Shown piece after piece: positions 45,101-55,998 of a stretch of 64,000 nt of DNA (the first letter of the stretch is position 1; every line of letters starts with the position of its first letter). The notes below the pieces were generated by a model, which saw only the letters and a program-made list of their open reading frames with translations, had not been told where the DNA came from and searched no databases. The stretch covers positions 372,001 to 436,000 of the forward strand of contig SJRY01000250.1 in NCBI GenBank assembly GCA_011319805.1, written 5' to 3'. The translations under genes were made by a program, and so were the position numbers. Source of the stretch: Macrocybe gigantea. Lineage: Eukaryota > Basidiomycota > Agaricomycetes > Agaricales > Callistosporiaceae.

Positions 45101-45661
45101 CAGAAAGAAGAGGCGGAACGAGGGTGGCAAAAAGAAAATGGCAAGGATTATTCTGTGGACAGTGGGCAAGATTCAAGCGACGAAGAAGGTCCATGGTATT
45201 TTGGGAAAGCGAAAGAAGACTTCCGTAAACGTCGGGCGCTGCAAGGGATGCGTGATCACCGCAGAGAAGAGGAAGATCCCATTCAGGTTAGGGTCATTTG
45301 TTTTCTCTGGTCCATCAAGCGTTTCGCTCATAGTCTACAGTGGGCAAGAGATCGTCGAAATGCCGAACAAGATCGAGACAGTGATTTCGGGCCTGAGGAC
45401 TACTTTGATGCCGCTCTTCGTGGTGGAAATCGTGAGGTAGAAGGTGTCGACGAATTCAAGGAGACAATGCTGCTGGTCCTTCTGTGTCTCGTCATATCTA
45501 TTCTGATCTACATACGAGGTCGGATCATCGACAGGATGAGACGGGATCAACAGGGACGACAACAAGGGGCAGATCGTCAAGAAAACCAAGCACAAGGAAA
45601 TGGAGGCCTCTTTCCACCGCCAGAAGATCCCGCGAGAAATGACTGGGCAATCCTTCGATAG
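42139..45661 (+). CDS. HRD3: HRD3/SEL1L, ER-associated degradation subunit
   Basis: Hrd3/SEL1L is the luminal adaptor of the Hrd1 ubiquitin ligase; it binds misfolded glycoproteins for ERAD. A signal peptide follows ATG 42139 (MKCNRSAFARKAILVALGLC). Tandem SEL1-like repeats fill the lumenal part: LLQHSAELGNTDALYTLAQV, AFEALSTHAIQTGNASSQAL, YYTFAANGGDKGAEMALGYR, MYLRGEGVKADPAVAKMWFQ, RGAEHGDRECHNGLGIIYRD, WMAAERGFEIAQNNLAYILD and YYQSAADTQLSALAMWNLGW. The diagnostic single membrane helix near the C-terminus is ETMLLVLLCLVISILIYIRG, preceded by a charged segment and followed by a Gln-rich cytosolic tail. Stop is at 45659-45661. Exons between 42255 and 42570 were not resolved, and an intron-interrupted gene of about ten exons is likely. 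Confidence 0.9.
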
Positions 45662-45740
45662 GAACGTAGGCGTAGAGGCTTGGTCGATGTACTGTATGAC
45701 TTGGATACTCGCATGTCACATGCCATGCCCAACGCAGGGG

Positions 45741-45746
45741 CACGTG
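45741..45746. promoter_or_regulatory. CACGTG element upstream of the SWIB gene
   Basis: GGCACGTGAGC lies 67 bp upstream of the SWIB gene start, in the short interval after HRD3. Confidence 0.4.
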
Positions 45747-45812
45747 AGCCGGATTTGACGCGAATTTCTACTCCGTGTCACAGGTTTGCTGCATTGCACC
45801 GAACTCACGTCC

Positions 45813-46738
45813 ATGTCGGCAGAGCTGAGCAACTTGGAGCCTCACATAGAGGCGATCCTTGTCGCGCCTGGCACAGACTTGGACACCATCAGCGCGAAAC
45901 GCGTCCGACGGCAGCTCATCGACGCAGATTCCTCCATAACTGCCGAATTTTTAAAGGAGAATAGGGATGAGGTAGATGCCATAATTGCCAAGGTATACAA
46001 AAGGGTGAGCGACGAGCGCGGCCTAAACGACGATGCAGAGGAAGGATCGTCAGAGAGCCAGTCATCTCGAAAGCGGAAGCAGGGCGAGGATGCAGAGATA
46101 AGTCAGGGAGACGAGGAAGAGATCGATGACGATGACGCTCCACGCCCAAAAAAATCGAAGAACAAGCAAGAAATCGGAGACGAGGAACTGGCTCGAAAAC
46201 TTTCGAGCGAAATCAATAACCGCTCTACGAGGGGGTTAGTCAAGGGTCGTGCGGCGAATAGCACCCCTAGGAAGCGTGGCATGAAGAAGAGCGCTGCCAC
46301 TGTCGTGTCGGACGAGGACGGTGACGGCGAGGAAAGCCGTCCGAAGTCAAAGGGTAAATCGGGCGGTGGTGCGAAGGGCGGCTTTGCGAAAGAATACGCT
46401 CTCAGGTTCGCCCTGTATGTTCATTGTCGAGACGTGAATGCGATGACGATCTGGCTTCCCTTCCCTAGTGAACCATTGGCCGCTCTGTTAAAGGTCGACA
46501 GATTGTCGCGGCCACAGGTGGTCAAACAGTTGTGGGATTATATCAAGGCAAATGGCCTTCAAAACCCAAGCAACAGGAAGGAAATCATCTGCGACGACAA
46601 TATGAAGGCTATATTTGGAGTCGACAAAATTGGCATGTTCAAAATGAATCAAAGCTTGAGCCAGTGAGTTTGTGCGTTGCGTTGGCCTGTCACCGCCGTT
46701 CAAAAATTCTGTAGGCATTTGCACAAGAATGACGGATA
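45813..46738 (+). CDS. DEK_C and SWIB domain chromatin protein
   Basis: The architecture matches yeast Uaf30/Tri1-like proteins: an N-terminal DEK C-terminal-type domain and a C-terminal SWIB/MDM2 domain. The DEK_C part reads LEPHIEAILVAPGTDLDTIS, AKRVRRQLIDADSSI. A long acidic and lysine-rich linker (SRKRKQGEDAEI, DDDDAPRPKKSKNKQ) is followed by the SWIB domain split by an intron (GTTCGC donor, CCTAG acceptor near 46465): EPLAALLKVDRLSRPQVVKQ, LWDYIKANGLQNPSNRKEII and CDDNMKAIFGVDKIGMFKMN. After a last intron comes HLHKNDG and TAA at 46736-46738. Related proteins act in RNA polymerase I transcription and silencing; the exact role here is unknown. Confidence 0.9.
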
Positions 46739-47023
46739 ACTGGCAGACCTCAGCTTTTCTGCTCCTCATGACTGCCGTTCTCTCTAATGTCACTAACATA
46801 TTCAATATATATGCAAGAGACCTTGAGCATTTCTTTGCAATCTTACCCGAACTCATTGATACTTCATACCTAGAGCTCGCGCTATTGTTTAACAATGTAA
46901 TATTTCCGGTTGTCCCTGGCATATTGGTAGCTGCCCGGAGAGTAGAAGTAAATAGACTTGTGTCCAGAGGGCATGAGGTATAACAAGGTCCTACTAAGAT
47001 GCATATCTAGGAATGGCCCGAGA

Positions 47024-47852
47024 TCAATTCAATTTCATCTTCTGATACGCAAAGTTTCCACTCGACTGAGCGCGAAGTAGTTTCTGAGTGTTGCTTTTCC
47101 GCTTTCCGCAGGCCCTCCTGTCCTCGTGTCGTTTCCGAGCATCCACGCGAGAAAGCTGCTCGCCGCAGTACCTGCAGATGGTACTCGTGTCTGGTGCCTC
47201 CTTGTTCTTGTGGGGTGAAGCATGCTCGAGATGTCGATCTAGGTCGGATTTCCTGCTGAAAGTGCTATTGCAATACGGGACAGGGCAATATAATCGTTCG
47301 CCCACCGACTTTGTGGATTTACGCCTTTTACTGCTGAAAACCAGTCTACCTTGCATGGGAGCATCCTGATCCGCCCGCGTTGGCTTTGCTTTCGCTTCAT
47401 CATAGCTCACAGGTATCCTTAATGTCGATAAGCCGCCTTCGTTGACCTCGTCGGGACGTTTCTTCGGAGAGTTGTCCTGCTCATGCGACGAAATGCAAGT
47501 CTCATTTTCTGGCTACGGTACCTGTGAGCTTCGCGATATCCAGTGATAGCCTAAGGCGCAGGTTTACCTTCCGCCTGTTGAAAGACGCATCTGGTGATGG
47601 TGGCCGCGGGGGGGAATCGTCGTTCAGGATTGACCGAAGTCTTGATGTGAAAGGCAGGCTCCCAAAGCTCCCTGTTGGAGCCGCCCGGACCGAACTTGTG
47701 GCATTGGTAGATTCCCGGGACTGGGCACCTGGCGAAGGGGCGTGCAACTCGCGCTGCTTCTCGTCAGAGTTGTGATTGCAGAGTGGAGGGTACGTCGTCT
47801 CCGCCTTGAGCGAACGAGGCAGCGTCTCTGGGTGCATCAAGCTGACCACCAT
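47024..47852 (-). CDS. C2H2 zinc-finger protein, candidate transcription factor
   Basis: The second half carries two C2H2-like fingers: YCPVPYCNSTFSRKSDLDRH with H-x-H spacing closed by the following histidines, and ICRYCGEQLSRVDARKRHED. The first half (from the in-frame ATG at 47852, MVVSLMHPETLPRSLKAETT) is Ser/Pro-rich and disordered. A join across a short intron near 47500 gives NSPKKRPDEVNEGG, then TLRIPVSYDEAKAKPTRADQ. Stop is at 47024-47026. The reading frame is open further upstream (IAWQEQILSDP-like), so a 5' exon right of 47852 is possible. The target genes are unknown. Confidence 0.7.
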
Positions 47853-49200
47853 GGGGTCAGAGAGAATTTGTTCCTGCCACGCGATATGTATGGGTCAGAG
47901 GGTGAATTCAGTGGCGTACGATATCCTACCCTAGTTTTCGAGAAGGGGTTGGCTTTTGCATCTGGTGCGTTTTTCTATATGTGGCGCACCTGAGCTTGAG
48001 TTAAAGAGCGTGAAGCAAAGCCGAGGCACCTCATCGCTCTTGTCAGCCAAGACCCTAACTCTCTGCGTTTGCTTTTGGGATCATATATAACGGGCCATAG
48101 CGTCAACCTGCGGATGCAACAAACGATCGATTTGGGGATTCGTGTTCGACATTGAAGCACAGCATAGTTACTCCTCAGGGTCCGAGTCCAGGTCTCTTAT
48201 ACCAGGAAGTGGCCCATCTTCCAACTGTTCTTCGAACGCTCTCATCCTGTCTCTGGTTATGTCTTGCATCGCGTCGCGGATGACGATAATGGAGGATCAA
48301 TTTTTGAGGGGGTGGGTTAAGGGTTTGACAGGCAGACGTCTGCTTGTTTTATCATAGCCGCCAGACTTCTTTGTGGGTCCCTATATGTCTCTGTAGCACC
48401 TAGGCAGGCGCGTTACAGCCAGCCCTGACCATCACATCTCATGATCATCAAACTACCGGCTTCTACCGGACCTCTCCAGTCGTTGAAAAGTGGACAATGC
48501 CAGAACAGCCGCATGTTACAAAACCAAGAGTGTCTGGATAAGTCGGTTCTTGTTATACAGAGAAGAGCATAGGGTTGTCTGAATCAGTCCATTGTCAATG
48601 AATTGTTCGACAAATTCAGATGACCATTTAACCAGGTTCGGGTACGCCATGAATCCGAACCAGCGCTTAGAGCTGTATTTACCGTTTTTCGAAAGACACC
48701 AATCTGTGCCACTGGGTTCCGTAGTTTCATTTACGGGGCGTGTAGGGTGACCGAACAGCTTGAGACTGTGTTGACATAGCGAGGTAATAAGATATATTGC
48801 GCGGACTGTATGCATCTCGTCAGGTGCCTAGACCACGATTGACCGACTCGTTACTCGATGTAGTGAAGTAAGAAAAAGGCGTAATTATTATATCATTACT
48901 GACATTTGGCACGTGATCATTAAATCGTATTATTGCAATCATAAACCTACAAATTGTTGTCCAGCGTAACATAACCTCTCCCATGCGATGCTTGCGAAAT
49001 GGTGCTCGTCAACGCCATGGCGTGTACTATGTCGGTGATAGATTTTGAGGATAGAAGAAAGCATATGTGAGTCCGAGGCAGCATATTATCCGCACGAATA
49101 GAGGCCAGGCTCTGCAACAGCGAGTGCTGAGGGGTTTTCAAGAGACGGTGAACAGATCGGTGGCATACGAGTTTCCCAAGTCAATTCAAACTCTGAAGCT
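47853..49200. other. Long intergenic region with small coding-like remnants
   Basis: About 1.35 kb contain no complete gene. On the minus strand, 48164-48290 could encode IVIRDAMQDITRDRMRAFEE and end LDSDPEE with a stop, which looks like the tail of a real or former gene. Minus-strand 48815-48516 is a 99-codon frame with no recognisable family. A CACGTG lies near 48910. I see no splice-supported model. Confidence 0.4.
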
Positions 49201-50480
49201 TCATCCATTCCTTGTCGTCGCATTGAAGTCAACGCCCTTTTTCTTCCACCATTCCCTGGCTTTCTCTCCACCACCAATTGCATCCTCTAGAGCTTCCTCG
49301 ATGTCACACATTCGGTACTGAATCGGGAGGCCGGACTTGTCCCACCATTCCAGGACATCTGGCCGGTTGTGCCTGGTGGCGCCGATCAAGGCGTCTTGAT
49401 CGAACATCATGGGCAATCCGCTGCCCATCCACCAATCGAGCACTTCGACTTTGCCGTGGCAACTAGCGTGAACCAACGCCTGTTTGTCATACTTCAACTC
49501 TATCCTGGATGCGGCCCACCACTCCAGGACATTGACGTGGCCTGCTGTGCTTGCCATGTCCATGACACGCCCTATCTTGAGCGGAAGCCCTCTTTGCGAA
49601 TTCTGCCGTTTCCACCAGTCCAGGACCGGAATTTGATTTTTTGCGCTTGCATATTCTAAGGCGGCCTCTGTGTATTCCAAAGAATGACCACAGTTCAGCC
49701 ACCAATCGAGAGACTCGACTCTGCCGTTCCTGGACGCGCCGTCAATGGCCTCTGCGATAGAACGAGGTGATGGAGGTGGGATGAGGTTTGGATGCTGTTC
49801 AAAGCCATGTTTCCACCACGAGAGAATAGCGGTCCTGCCATGTCTAGACGCCTTGATGGGGATGAGATCACCTGGAAGAGGGACAAGAAGAGAGAATGAT
49901 GGTTAGAAAGAAGATACTCCAGAACATTGACGTAGCCAAAGCGAATGATAAGACCGGCCCCTATTTTGGTGGGAGGATTGAGGCAAGGATCCGATGCACG
50001 AATGGCTGGAACTGAGCCCATGAGCATGGCCTCATCACCCTTTGACGCTCGCGACCATTCTGACGGACGTGGAATCGAGGTAGGTACACCGACGGCTCGT
50101 GCGAGCTCCCAGTCTCCGACGAGATCCATGATGTAACCAAGAACCTCCAGGGGGAGATCAGAGATGTGCCGACAAGAGCCATCATCTTCAGCTTTCGCGG
50201 TTGGAGGAGAAAGGCGTACAGTAGGGAGGGCCTCTTGTTGAGGCGGGAGGAAGAAATGGTATGTATGCAGGTCGTGGTGCGCAAGCCGTGACGCTAGGTC
50301 GTCGTCGCTGCCGGTAGTCGGCAGGTTACGCACTTTGAGGAAGAGAATGAGTTGAGCATGGGTGAGACGTTGATAAGCTTGATGAACTTGTTCTAGTGGA
50401 GACGATTCATCCTAGAAGAAGAGAATGAGCGATGTGAACGATTCGAGGCGACCGACGTGGAAGGTTTTGCTCACAGCCAT
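49201..50480 (-). CDS. SAP-domain protein with ankyrin-like W-W repeats
   Basis: The first exon is just MA (ATG 50480), joined by an intron (GTGAGC donor, TTCTAG acceptor) to DESSPLEQVHQAYQRLTHAQ and LILFLKVRNLPTTGSDDDLA, a SAP-like motif. HISDLPLEVLGYIMDL follows and resembles an F-box helix. The C-terminal part consists of degenerate ankyrin-like repeats sharing an LxWW signature: AILSWWKHGF, SLDWWLNCGH, VLDWWKRQNS, VLEWWAASRI, VLDWWMGSGL, VLEWWDKSGL and AREWWKKKGV. Such repeats are common in basidiomycetes and oomycetes and probably bind proteins. The intron near 49870-49920 is not resolved in phase. Stop TGA is at 49201-49203. Confidence 0.7.
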
Positions 50481-50559
50481 GGATGTCGAGGAGAGACATG
50501 CAAGGATCAATGCAACTGCTAATTTATTCGCTATTAACGACAAACATGCACCTAAACCG

Positions 50560-51364
50560 TCACAACCGATATCTGGCCCCTGCGTGCTCCTCGTCAGTCA
50601 TCGTCCAGGCCGTCGCTCGAGGCCTCTTACCCAGGTATTCGATAGTCGTGTTCAAGTCGTCACCTCTCTTTCCCGAGACCACCAGTCCGTAATCGTCCAT
50701 CAATGCTCTCAGATCCTCCGCTGCACGGACGAATGAGTCGTGCCCAACATCTCATTCGCATCTCGGCTTACGATTGTACGCCAATAAGGACCTTAAATCA
50801 GCCGGAAACGTTTCGCTCCTCTCTCCGTCGGCCTTGAGCAGTGGTGCCAAAGGCTCGTCTAGGTGGCTCTGGGCTCGGATGCTCCGATTCTTCGCCTTTG
50901 CCTGTCTGCAAACAGTTCATCAATGCCAGAGACCAAGAGACCGAGGCCTTACGAGTTTTTCAGGCTGATTTTGGTGGATGCTAGCTTTTTCCTGCTTTCG
51001 ATGAGGTGTTCGTCCAAGGGCAATGGTACATATTCTCTGATTTGGATGCCAATTTCCTCCTTTGCCTGATTTTTGATCTCACTTCTGATGTTTTCCCGCA
51101 TCTCACCCCTGCCCAATTCAGCTATTAATATATGTTCCTGCGATAGATCTGAACATGGAACCACATCAGGCTGTCTTGGATGCGACCTTTGGCGAGACTC
51201 GCAATACTCATCCTTGCTCGTTGCAACTGTTCTTCCTGCAATTGTTCGTGCGTTACCATCCTCCTCCTCAATTCTTCAATTTTTTTGATAGGATCCTTTC
51301 TACAAGTGAATGATGCAATTTGAATTACGACTCAAACACGCACTACGCCAGCGTCGTCGCTCAT
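50560..51364 (-). CDS. Unidentified conserved coiled-coil protein
   Basis: I do not recognise the family, but splice signals and frame continuity support a real gene. Segments in order are MSDDAG at ATG 51364 (start uncertain), DPIKKIEELRRRM, then EEQLQRARMSIASLAK. Next comes RGEMRENIRSEIKNQAKEEI, IGIQIREYVPLPLDEHLIES, RKKLASTKISLKNS. After a GTAAGG...TTTGCAG intron follow RSIRAQSHLDEPLAPLLKAD and FPADLRSLLAYN. After a further intron the end is EDLRALMDDYGLVVSGKRGD and LNTTIEYLGKRPRA, with TGA at 50560-50562. The N-terminal half is a coiled coil; the LDEPLAPLLKADG motif looks conserved. A small structural or kinetochore-type subunit is possible but not shown. Confidence 0.6.
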
Positions 51365-51722
51365 CAGCTTGTCTGTGTTTCCGTTAAATGTCCCTAAAGC
51401 CTCATTGCTTGCGTGCAGCAATGAGAACTTCACCTTTTTTTTTGCGGACAGACGGAATCAGCTCACAGGCTATCGAATGTGGTGCTTGTCGCCCATAACG
51501 TGCGCATAACATCTTCCCCGAGTCTCCCTGTCGAGTCAGATAGGGAAATGGCTTTGGGCAGTGGGTGAATTGAATTCATGCTTGAGCGTGGACGTGTGGT
51601 TCTTGGTACTGATATTGTTCCGTTCCGTTAAATGCCATATAGCCTCAAGGATTCCGCGTGGCCAAACTCCAGCGCATAGATTCACAAGCTCCGTACACAC
51701 AGGAAACCACCAGAAGAAGTAC
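51365..51722. other. Intergenic region
   Basis: About 360 bp lie between the coiled-coil gene start and the stop of the dehydrogenase gene, both on the minus strand. It probably holds the coiled-coil gene promoter and the dehydrogenase 3' end. I see no gene in it. Confidence 0.45.
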
Positions 51723-52990
51723 CTACAAGTACGTTGGCAATTTCACCCCCTTATATTCAATCACCAAGTCCTTCCCAGCACCCAGTGTGAGAAAGTCCTT
51801 AACATTCGTCAAGGCTCTGACTTCCATCTTTCGTTGCGAATCCTGCGTTTCAGTGCCCATGTGTGGCAGAAGCGTCACCTGAGGGAATTGGAGCAGACGT
51901 GGGTTGACCTCGGGTTCATTCGGGTAGACGTCCAAACCGACGGATGCTAGCTGAGGATAGAAAGGCACACGATGAGAGTCTTGCAGCGGAAGAGACAGCA
52001 AGCGACTCACGTGTCCATCTTCCAATGCCCTGATCATTGCCTCCTCATCAATGACCTTACCTCTCGCAGTATTGATGATAATTGCTCCCGGTTTCAGTGC
52101 TCTGATCCATTTTTCTCCAACCAAATGCACAGTCTCTTTCCTCAGCGGCACGTGAATGCTCAGCACATCGGCTTGCGCTAACATCTCTTCAACGTTTGCA
52201 ATGTATTCACAGTACTGCGGTGCCTCCTCGACTTTGTGCCTCGAGTGGTAGACGATGCGCATGGGGAACGCGTGTGCAAGCTCGGCGAGACGTGTTCCAA
52301 TTCCACCAAGACCCAGGATTGCCAATGTGCGTCCAGTCAAATCATGGGCTCTTGTCGACACTCCGAAGGCTTCCAGGCGATGTTCCTCAGAGACCTTTCG
52401 GCAATGGAAAACTGTCGAACAGTGGAAATCAACAGATAAAGCGCCGTGGTAGCCGTGGCGTCGTCGACTGCTCCAGGCGTATTGGATACACGGATGCCTA
52501 TAATCCGGCATGTGCGTTCGTTGAGAATCCAATCTGCTATGAGTAGATCTACGACTACACCTTTCGCAATGCATGCCGGGATATCGATCATATCATAGCC
52601 AGCGCCGTTGTGGGCGATCCATTCAACACTCGACGGTAAACCATTGATCAGGTCCTTGTCGAATATTCCAATCTTACTCGCAGATTCGTTTTCTCTATAT
52701 ATCGCCACAACGTTCTCGTATTTGCCCCCTGGGGCAAAGCCGTGCAGGAAATCGGCCCGATTCTCAGAGCTGAGATACTGCACGACACTCAGATACACAA
52801 GCAAGACAGGATTGGGTCCGAGACTTACTATAACCTCTGCGATCTTTCCCAGCAATGCCTTTACGTCTTCGTGAGCCCAGACAATTTCGCCTGAGCGCCG
52901 ATGGACATGGGAAGATGGTCAGATTTGACGTGGACGCCATCTGACTGCGATCCAACTTCACTGACCGCAAATCAGAACTCTGGGTAGCAT
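51723..52990 (-). CDS. D-isomer-specific 2-hydroxyacid dehydrogenase (glyoxylate/hydroxypyruvate reductase type)
   Basis: The enzyme reduces 2-ketoacids such as glyoxylate or hydroxypyruvate with NAD(P)H. The start ATG 52990 gives MLPRVLICG, joined by a GTCAGT...CTCAG intron to EIVWAHEDVKALLGKIAEV. The catalytic domain has EWIAHNGAGYDMIDIPACIA and VSNTPGAVDDATATTALYLL. The NAD-binding motif is TLAILGLGGIGTRLAELAHA, followed by an SRHK end suggesting NADP preference (inference). Further landmarks are ADVLSIHVPLRKETVHLVGE, GAIIINTARGKVIDEEAMIR (catalytic Arg), VGLDVYPNEPEVNPRLLQ (catalytic Glu) and LLPHMGTETQDSQRKMEVRA, in which the usual catalytic His is present. Stop is at 51723-51725. Confidence 0.9.
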
Positions 52991-53255
52991 TTCTAGCCTT
53001 TATCAGTTGGTGGACACCGGATCGATTGGGGCTATTATTCGAACTTGTTGCGAAATTCGATCATACCTTTTTATTCAGGGTGTAGGCTGGCCGGACCGGT
53101 GAGCCGGGCGAGCGGCGCCACCTAACCGAACATTGGGACTCATTCTTATACAACATTCATACTTCAATGCTACATGGATCAGGAAGGACTTGCGGTTCCA
53201 TTTTGCCGTAAACCACCTGCTTACTGTAGTCGGCAGATGAAAACATGCGAATCCG

Positions 53256-54858
53256 TTACAATTTATACTTCATCTTCAATGCCCGACTTGACAATCGCAA
53301 CAACTCGGCTTGTTTGCCATGGCACTGCTGCATTACATTATTGCTTCTGACTGCCGGACTCCCGGCAAAGAATAGCTCCATGTACCTTACAGTACCAGTG
53401 AATATAACAACGGATTGGGAGAAACCTTGGTCAAAAGCTCACCGAAGACACAGCTCATCTTTGAATTCCGAAAACATTTTGCGATTATATTTGCGCTAGG
53501 TGAAAGTCAGAAGTGAAGAACTTCGTTGGCAGGTTCTGCAGTAAGGACAGACCTCGTTTCTTCGAACGGCCTCTTGGTAAAGGTGATTCTGGTGAATTAT
53601 AAAATGACCGGAGAGGACGTGGTATGCGACGCCTGAGAGATACATCTCATAGAGGCAAGCAGCCTTATTTCCTCCATAGCCCACGAAACGTTCGTCGCAC
53701 CTAAAGCGCATGAGGATTTATCTATGGTAGTTGGATGAAGGTGCCTACCATGGTATGCCTTCTTTTTTGTATATGATGTATGGCTCATAAGCAGGTTGAT
53801 ACTGCGTCACTCTATAAATATCGCGGGGTGGTGCAGCGTAGTAGCGCGGATAATCTGTGCTATTGTGCCCAGGCGTCCAAAATGCATGAAACATGTCGAT
53901 GAGCCCTGATTTTGCCAGAGCGACAAGCTCCTGGGCAATGTCGTGATCAAAGAGACTCAGGGCGACCGCGGGTGACTTGCCTTTTTGTCCGCAGGATATT
54001 TGTCCTGGCGCGGCGCATGGCGAACGAATTCAAACGCAGGGACAACCAATGCCGCATTTCCTTTCTCAAGGTGTTTCATCGCCGTGGCGTTGTGCTTGAT
54101 AAATGCGCGGAAATCGGTACAGAGGGCGAAATCGATATCTAACATGAAGACATAGTCTGTCCGCGCAAAGAAACGTGCGATGTTGCGCCATAGATTGAAC
54201 TGGCGATCATACAAGTCGATAATGAGGTGCATATCGACATATGTCGCCATGGCCTCGGACGACGCGTACAGCGCGTCCAACGCGTGAAGCATCTCTTGAA
54301 TATGACTTGTTGTGTTCCGGATGTGCACAGTCACTGAGATGGGCCCTGCAATTGATCTGTAAGTTGGGTTAAGAGGAAATGAACGTAGGTGGGATAACCT
54401 TTGTAGTGCTCTGTAAGGCGGCGGAACACCTGCAATCGATTACTTGTGATATGCGTGGTAATGGTGACATCGTTGGGCTCAAAATAGCCAGACGCTCGAT
54501 GAAAGTAGGGAATGATTTGAGATGGCTGCATGGAATCAGAAAACGCGCGTTGGAGAAGCAAGTCGTCGTCGACCTTGATGGGATGGCCGTGTCCGAGACC
54601 ACGGTCTAATGTGAATTGATGCGACTTCCATTCCCTGCCGCCTAGGGCGGGAAGGTGCTCAACAATCTCTGACGCGTGAAATCGGTTCGTTGTCCAGATG
54701 CCTTTCGACGACATAGAGATGAACCAGGGCAGACACTCCAGTCCGAGCCGGAACAAGACGAAAAGGAGATAGTTGGTCGTATACAGAACGGCCACGACCA
54801 GATAAACGACAAACGCATATTGGAGCGGGCGGATAAAGCGTGTTATGACAAAATTCAT
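53256..54858 (-). CDS. LARGE-like (GT49) type II glycosyltransferase
   Basis: The architecture is a Golgi type II membrane protein: ATG 54858 (MNFVITRFIRPLQ), a signal-anchor helix (YAFVVYLVVAVLYTTNYLLF), then a lumenal catalytic domain. Motifs of the LARGE/GT49 family are VTITTHITSNRLQVFRRLTE, ISVTVHIRNTTSHIQEMLHA, MATYVDMHLIIDLYDRQFNL, WRNIARFFARTDYVFMLDID (with the DxD metal-binding motif), ALVVPAFEFV, and, further left, PYIIYKKEGIPW, CDERFVGYGGNKAACLYEMY and FIIHQNHLYQEAVRRNE. After introns the end is RKYNRKMFSEFKDEL and, probably, a final exon with stop TAA at 53256-53258. Fungal GT49-like proteins are poorly characterised; the donor sugar is unknown. Confidence 0.82.
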
Positions 54859-54918
54859 GGTTCCAGACAAAGAGCAGACTTGTTATATTACATAACAAAA
54901 TCGATGAAGAGCCTCATC

Positions 54919-55998
54919 TCAGTTTCTCTGGGCACCTGCCTCGCCCAGAGAGGCAGCGAGAGCGACAGCACCAGTGGCGGCAGCGTCGTCCACAAATTCA
55001 ACGTATTTGAACTCGTGGCCTTGCTCTGCAAGTGTCGCCAAGATCATCTTCCGATATCTCTCGACTCCGACCAGCGACCCGCCGAACGATATGACACTGT
55101 CTTGTGCCTTGACAGTGCGCGCCGTTTTTGCATCGCTCGTGCCAAGTAAAACCAATATCTCCGATGCGAGAACAGATGCGCAGGCCCGAAGAACATTGAT
55201 GGCCAAAGCGTCACCGTCTTCAAAGGCAGCGGCAAACACGAGCGGCGACAAGGATGACAATCGTTTCTCCCTTGGAACTAGGAAGTATGAAGGGGTATCC
55301 GGACCAGCGGCGTCGGCCGATATTTCGTGGTGGTGGATTATGGTCAAAATCTCCATGACATCGGTGATCCCAAACCTGTCCAGAATCTTCCTCGTCAGCG
55401 TGCTCTGTTGAGAAGGGGGACCGTAGACAGAGGCCCGATCGTGGTCAAGTAAGATCTGACGGACGGCCTCTCTTCCAACGTGGAAGCCGCCTCCTTCATC
55501 ACCCAAAATCCAACCCCATCCACCGATACGCCCCAGCTCTTCCAATCCTCCCCTCAACTTTCTGAAGGAAACTGCAATAGAGCCTGTCCCACCTATAACC
55601 GCGACTGCTCCAGAAACATCGGAAAGCAATCTAGCGGGTGCTGCAAGGAGATGCGTATCGTTTGTGATGAGCAGACGGGGACCGGAAGGTATTCCGAGGA
55701 GCGGAGATAGTCCCGATGTGACGGCATCGACCGCTGCTTGCGAGTCGACGCCAGACACGCCAAACCAAGCTGCTGCAAAGGGAGATTCGGTTGTAGGAGG
55801 CAGATTGGTGCATGGATGCCCAAATTGCTTAAGTGCGTCGATAATAGCTGTTCGGACAGCAGAGGTAAAGGCATCAAGGGATATGTAGGCAAAATTGGAT
55901 GGACCTCCGAGAGCGCGTCCTAGAACTTGACCTTCGCCGTCACAGATAACTGCAGCGGTCTTTGAGCCTCCACAGTCGACGCAGAGATAGAGGGACAT
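54919..55998 (-). CDS. N-acetylglucosamine kinase-like protein (BadF/BcrA ATPase family)
   Basis: This intronless gene encodes 359 residues with a two-lobed actin-like ATPase fold, as in human NAGK. It starts MSLYLCVDCGGSKTAAVICD, with the phosphate-1 motif DCGGSKT. Next come GRALGGPSNFAYISLDAF, AAWFGVSGVDSQ, LLITNDTHLLAAPARLLSD (catalytic Asp region), GAVAVIGGTGSIAVSF (phosphate-2), GGWGWILGDEGGGFHVGREA and, near the end, VISFGGSLVGVERYRKMILA. It probably phosphorylates GlcNAc from chitin turnover. The lack of introns is unusual for this window. Stop is at 54919-54921. Confidence 0.9.
   Translation of the reverse strand: MSLYLCVDCGGSKTAAVICDGEGQVLGRALGGPSNFAYISLDAFTSAVRTAIIDALKQFGHPCTNLPPTTESPFAAAWFGVSGVDSQAAVDAVTSGLSPLLGIPSGPRLLITNDTHLLAAPARLLSDVSGAVAVIGGTGSIAVSFRKLRGGLEELGRIGGWGWILGDEGGGFHVGREAVRQILLDHDRASVYGPPSQQSTLTRKILDRFGITDVMEILTIIHHHEISADAAGPDTPSYFLVPREKRLSSLSPLVFAAAFEDGDALAINVLRACASVLASEILVLLGTSDAKTARTVKAQDSVISFGGSLVGVERYRKMILATLAEQGHEFKYVEFVDDAAATGAVALAASLGEAGAQRN

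Noticed and set aside
46672..46983. Hydrophobic plus-strand frame after the SWIB gene
   Set aside because: It overlaps the last SWIB intron and exon and the 3' untranslated region, with no supporting features.
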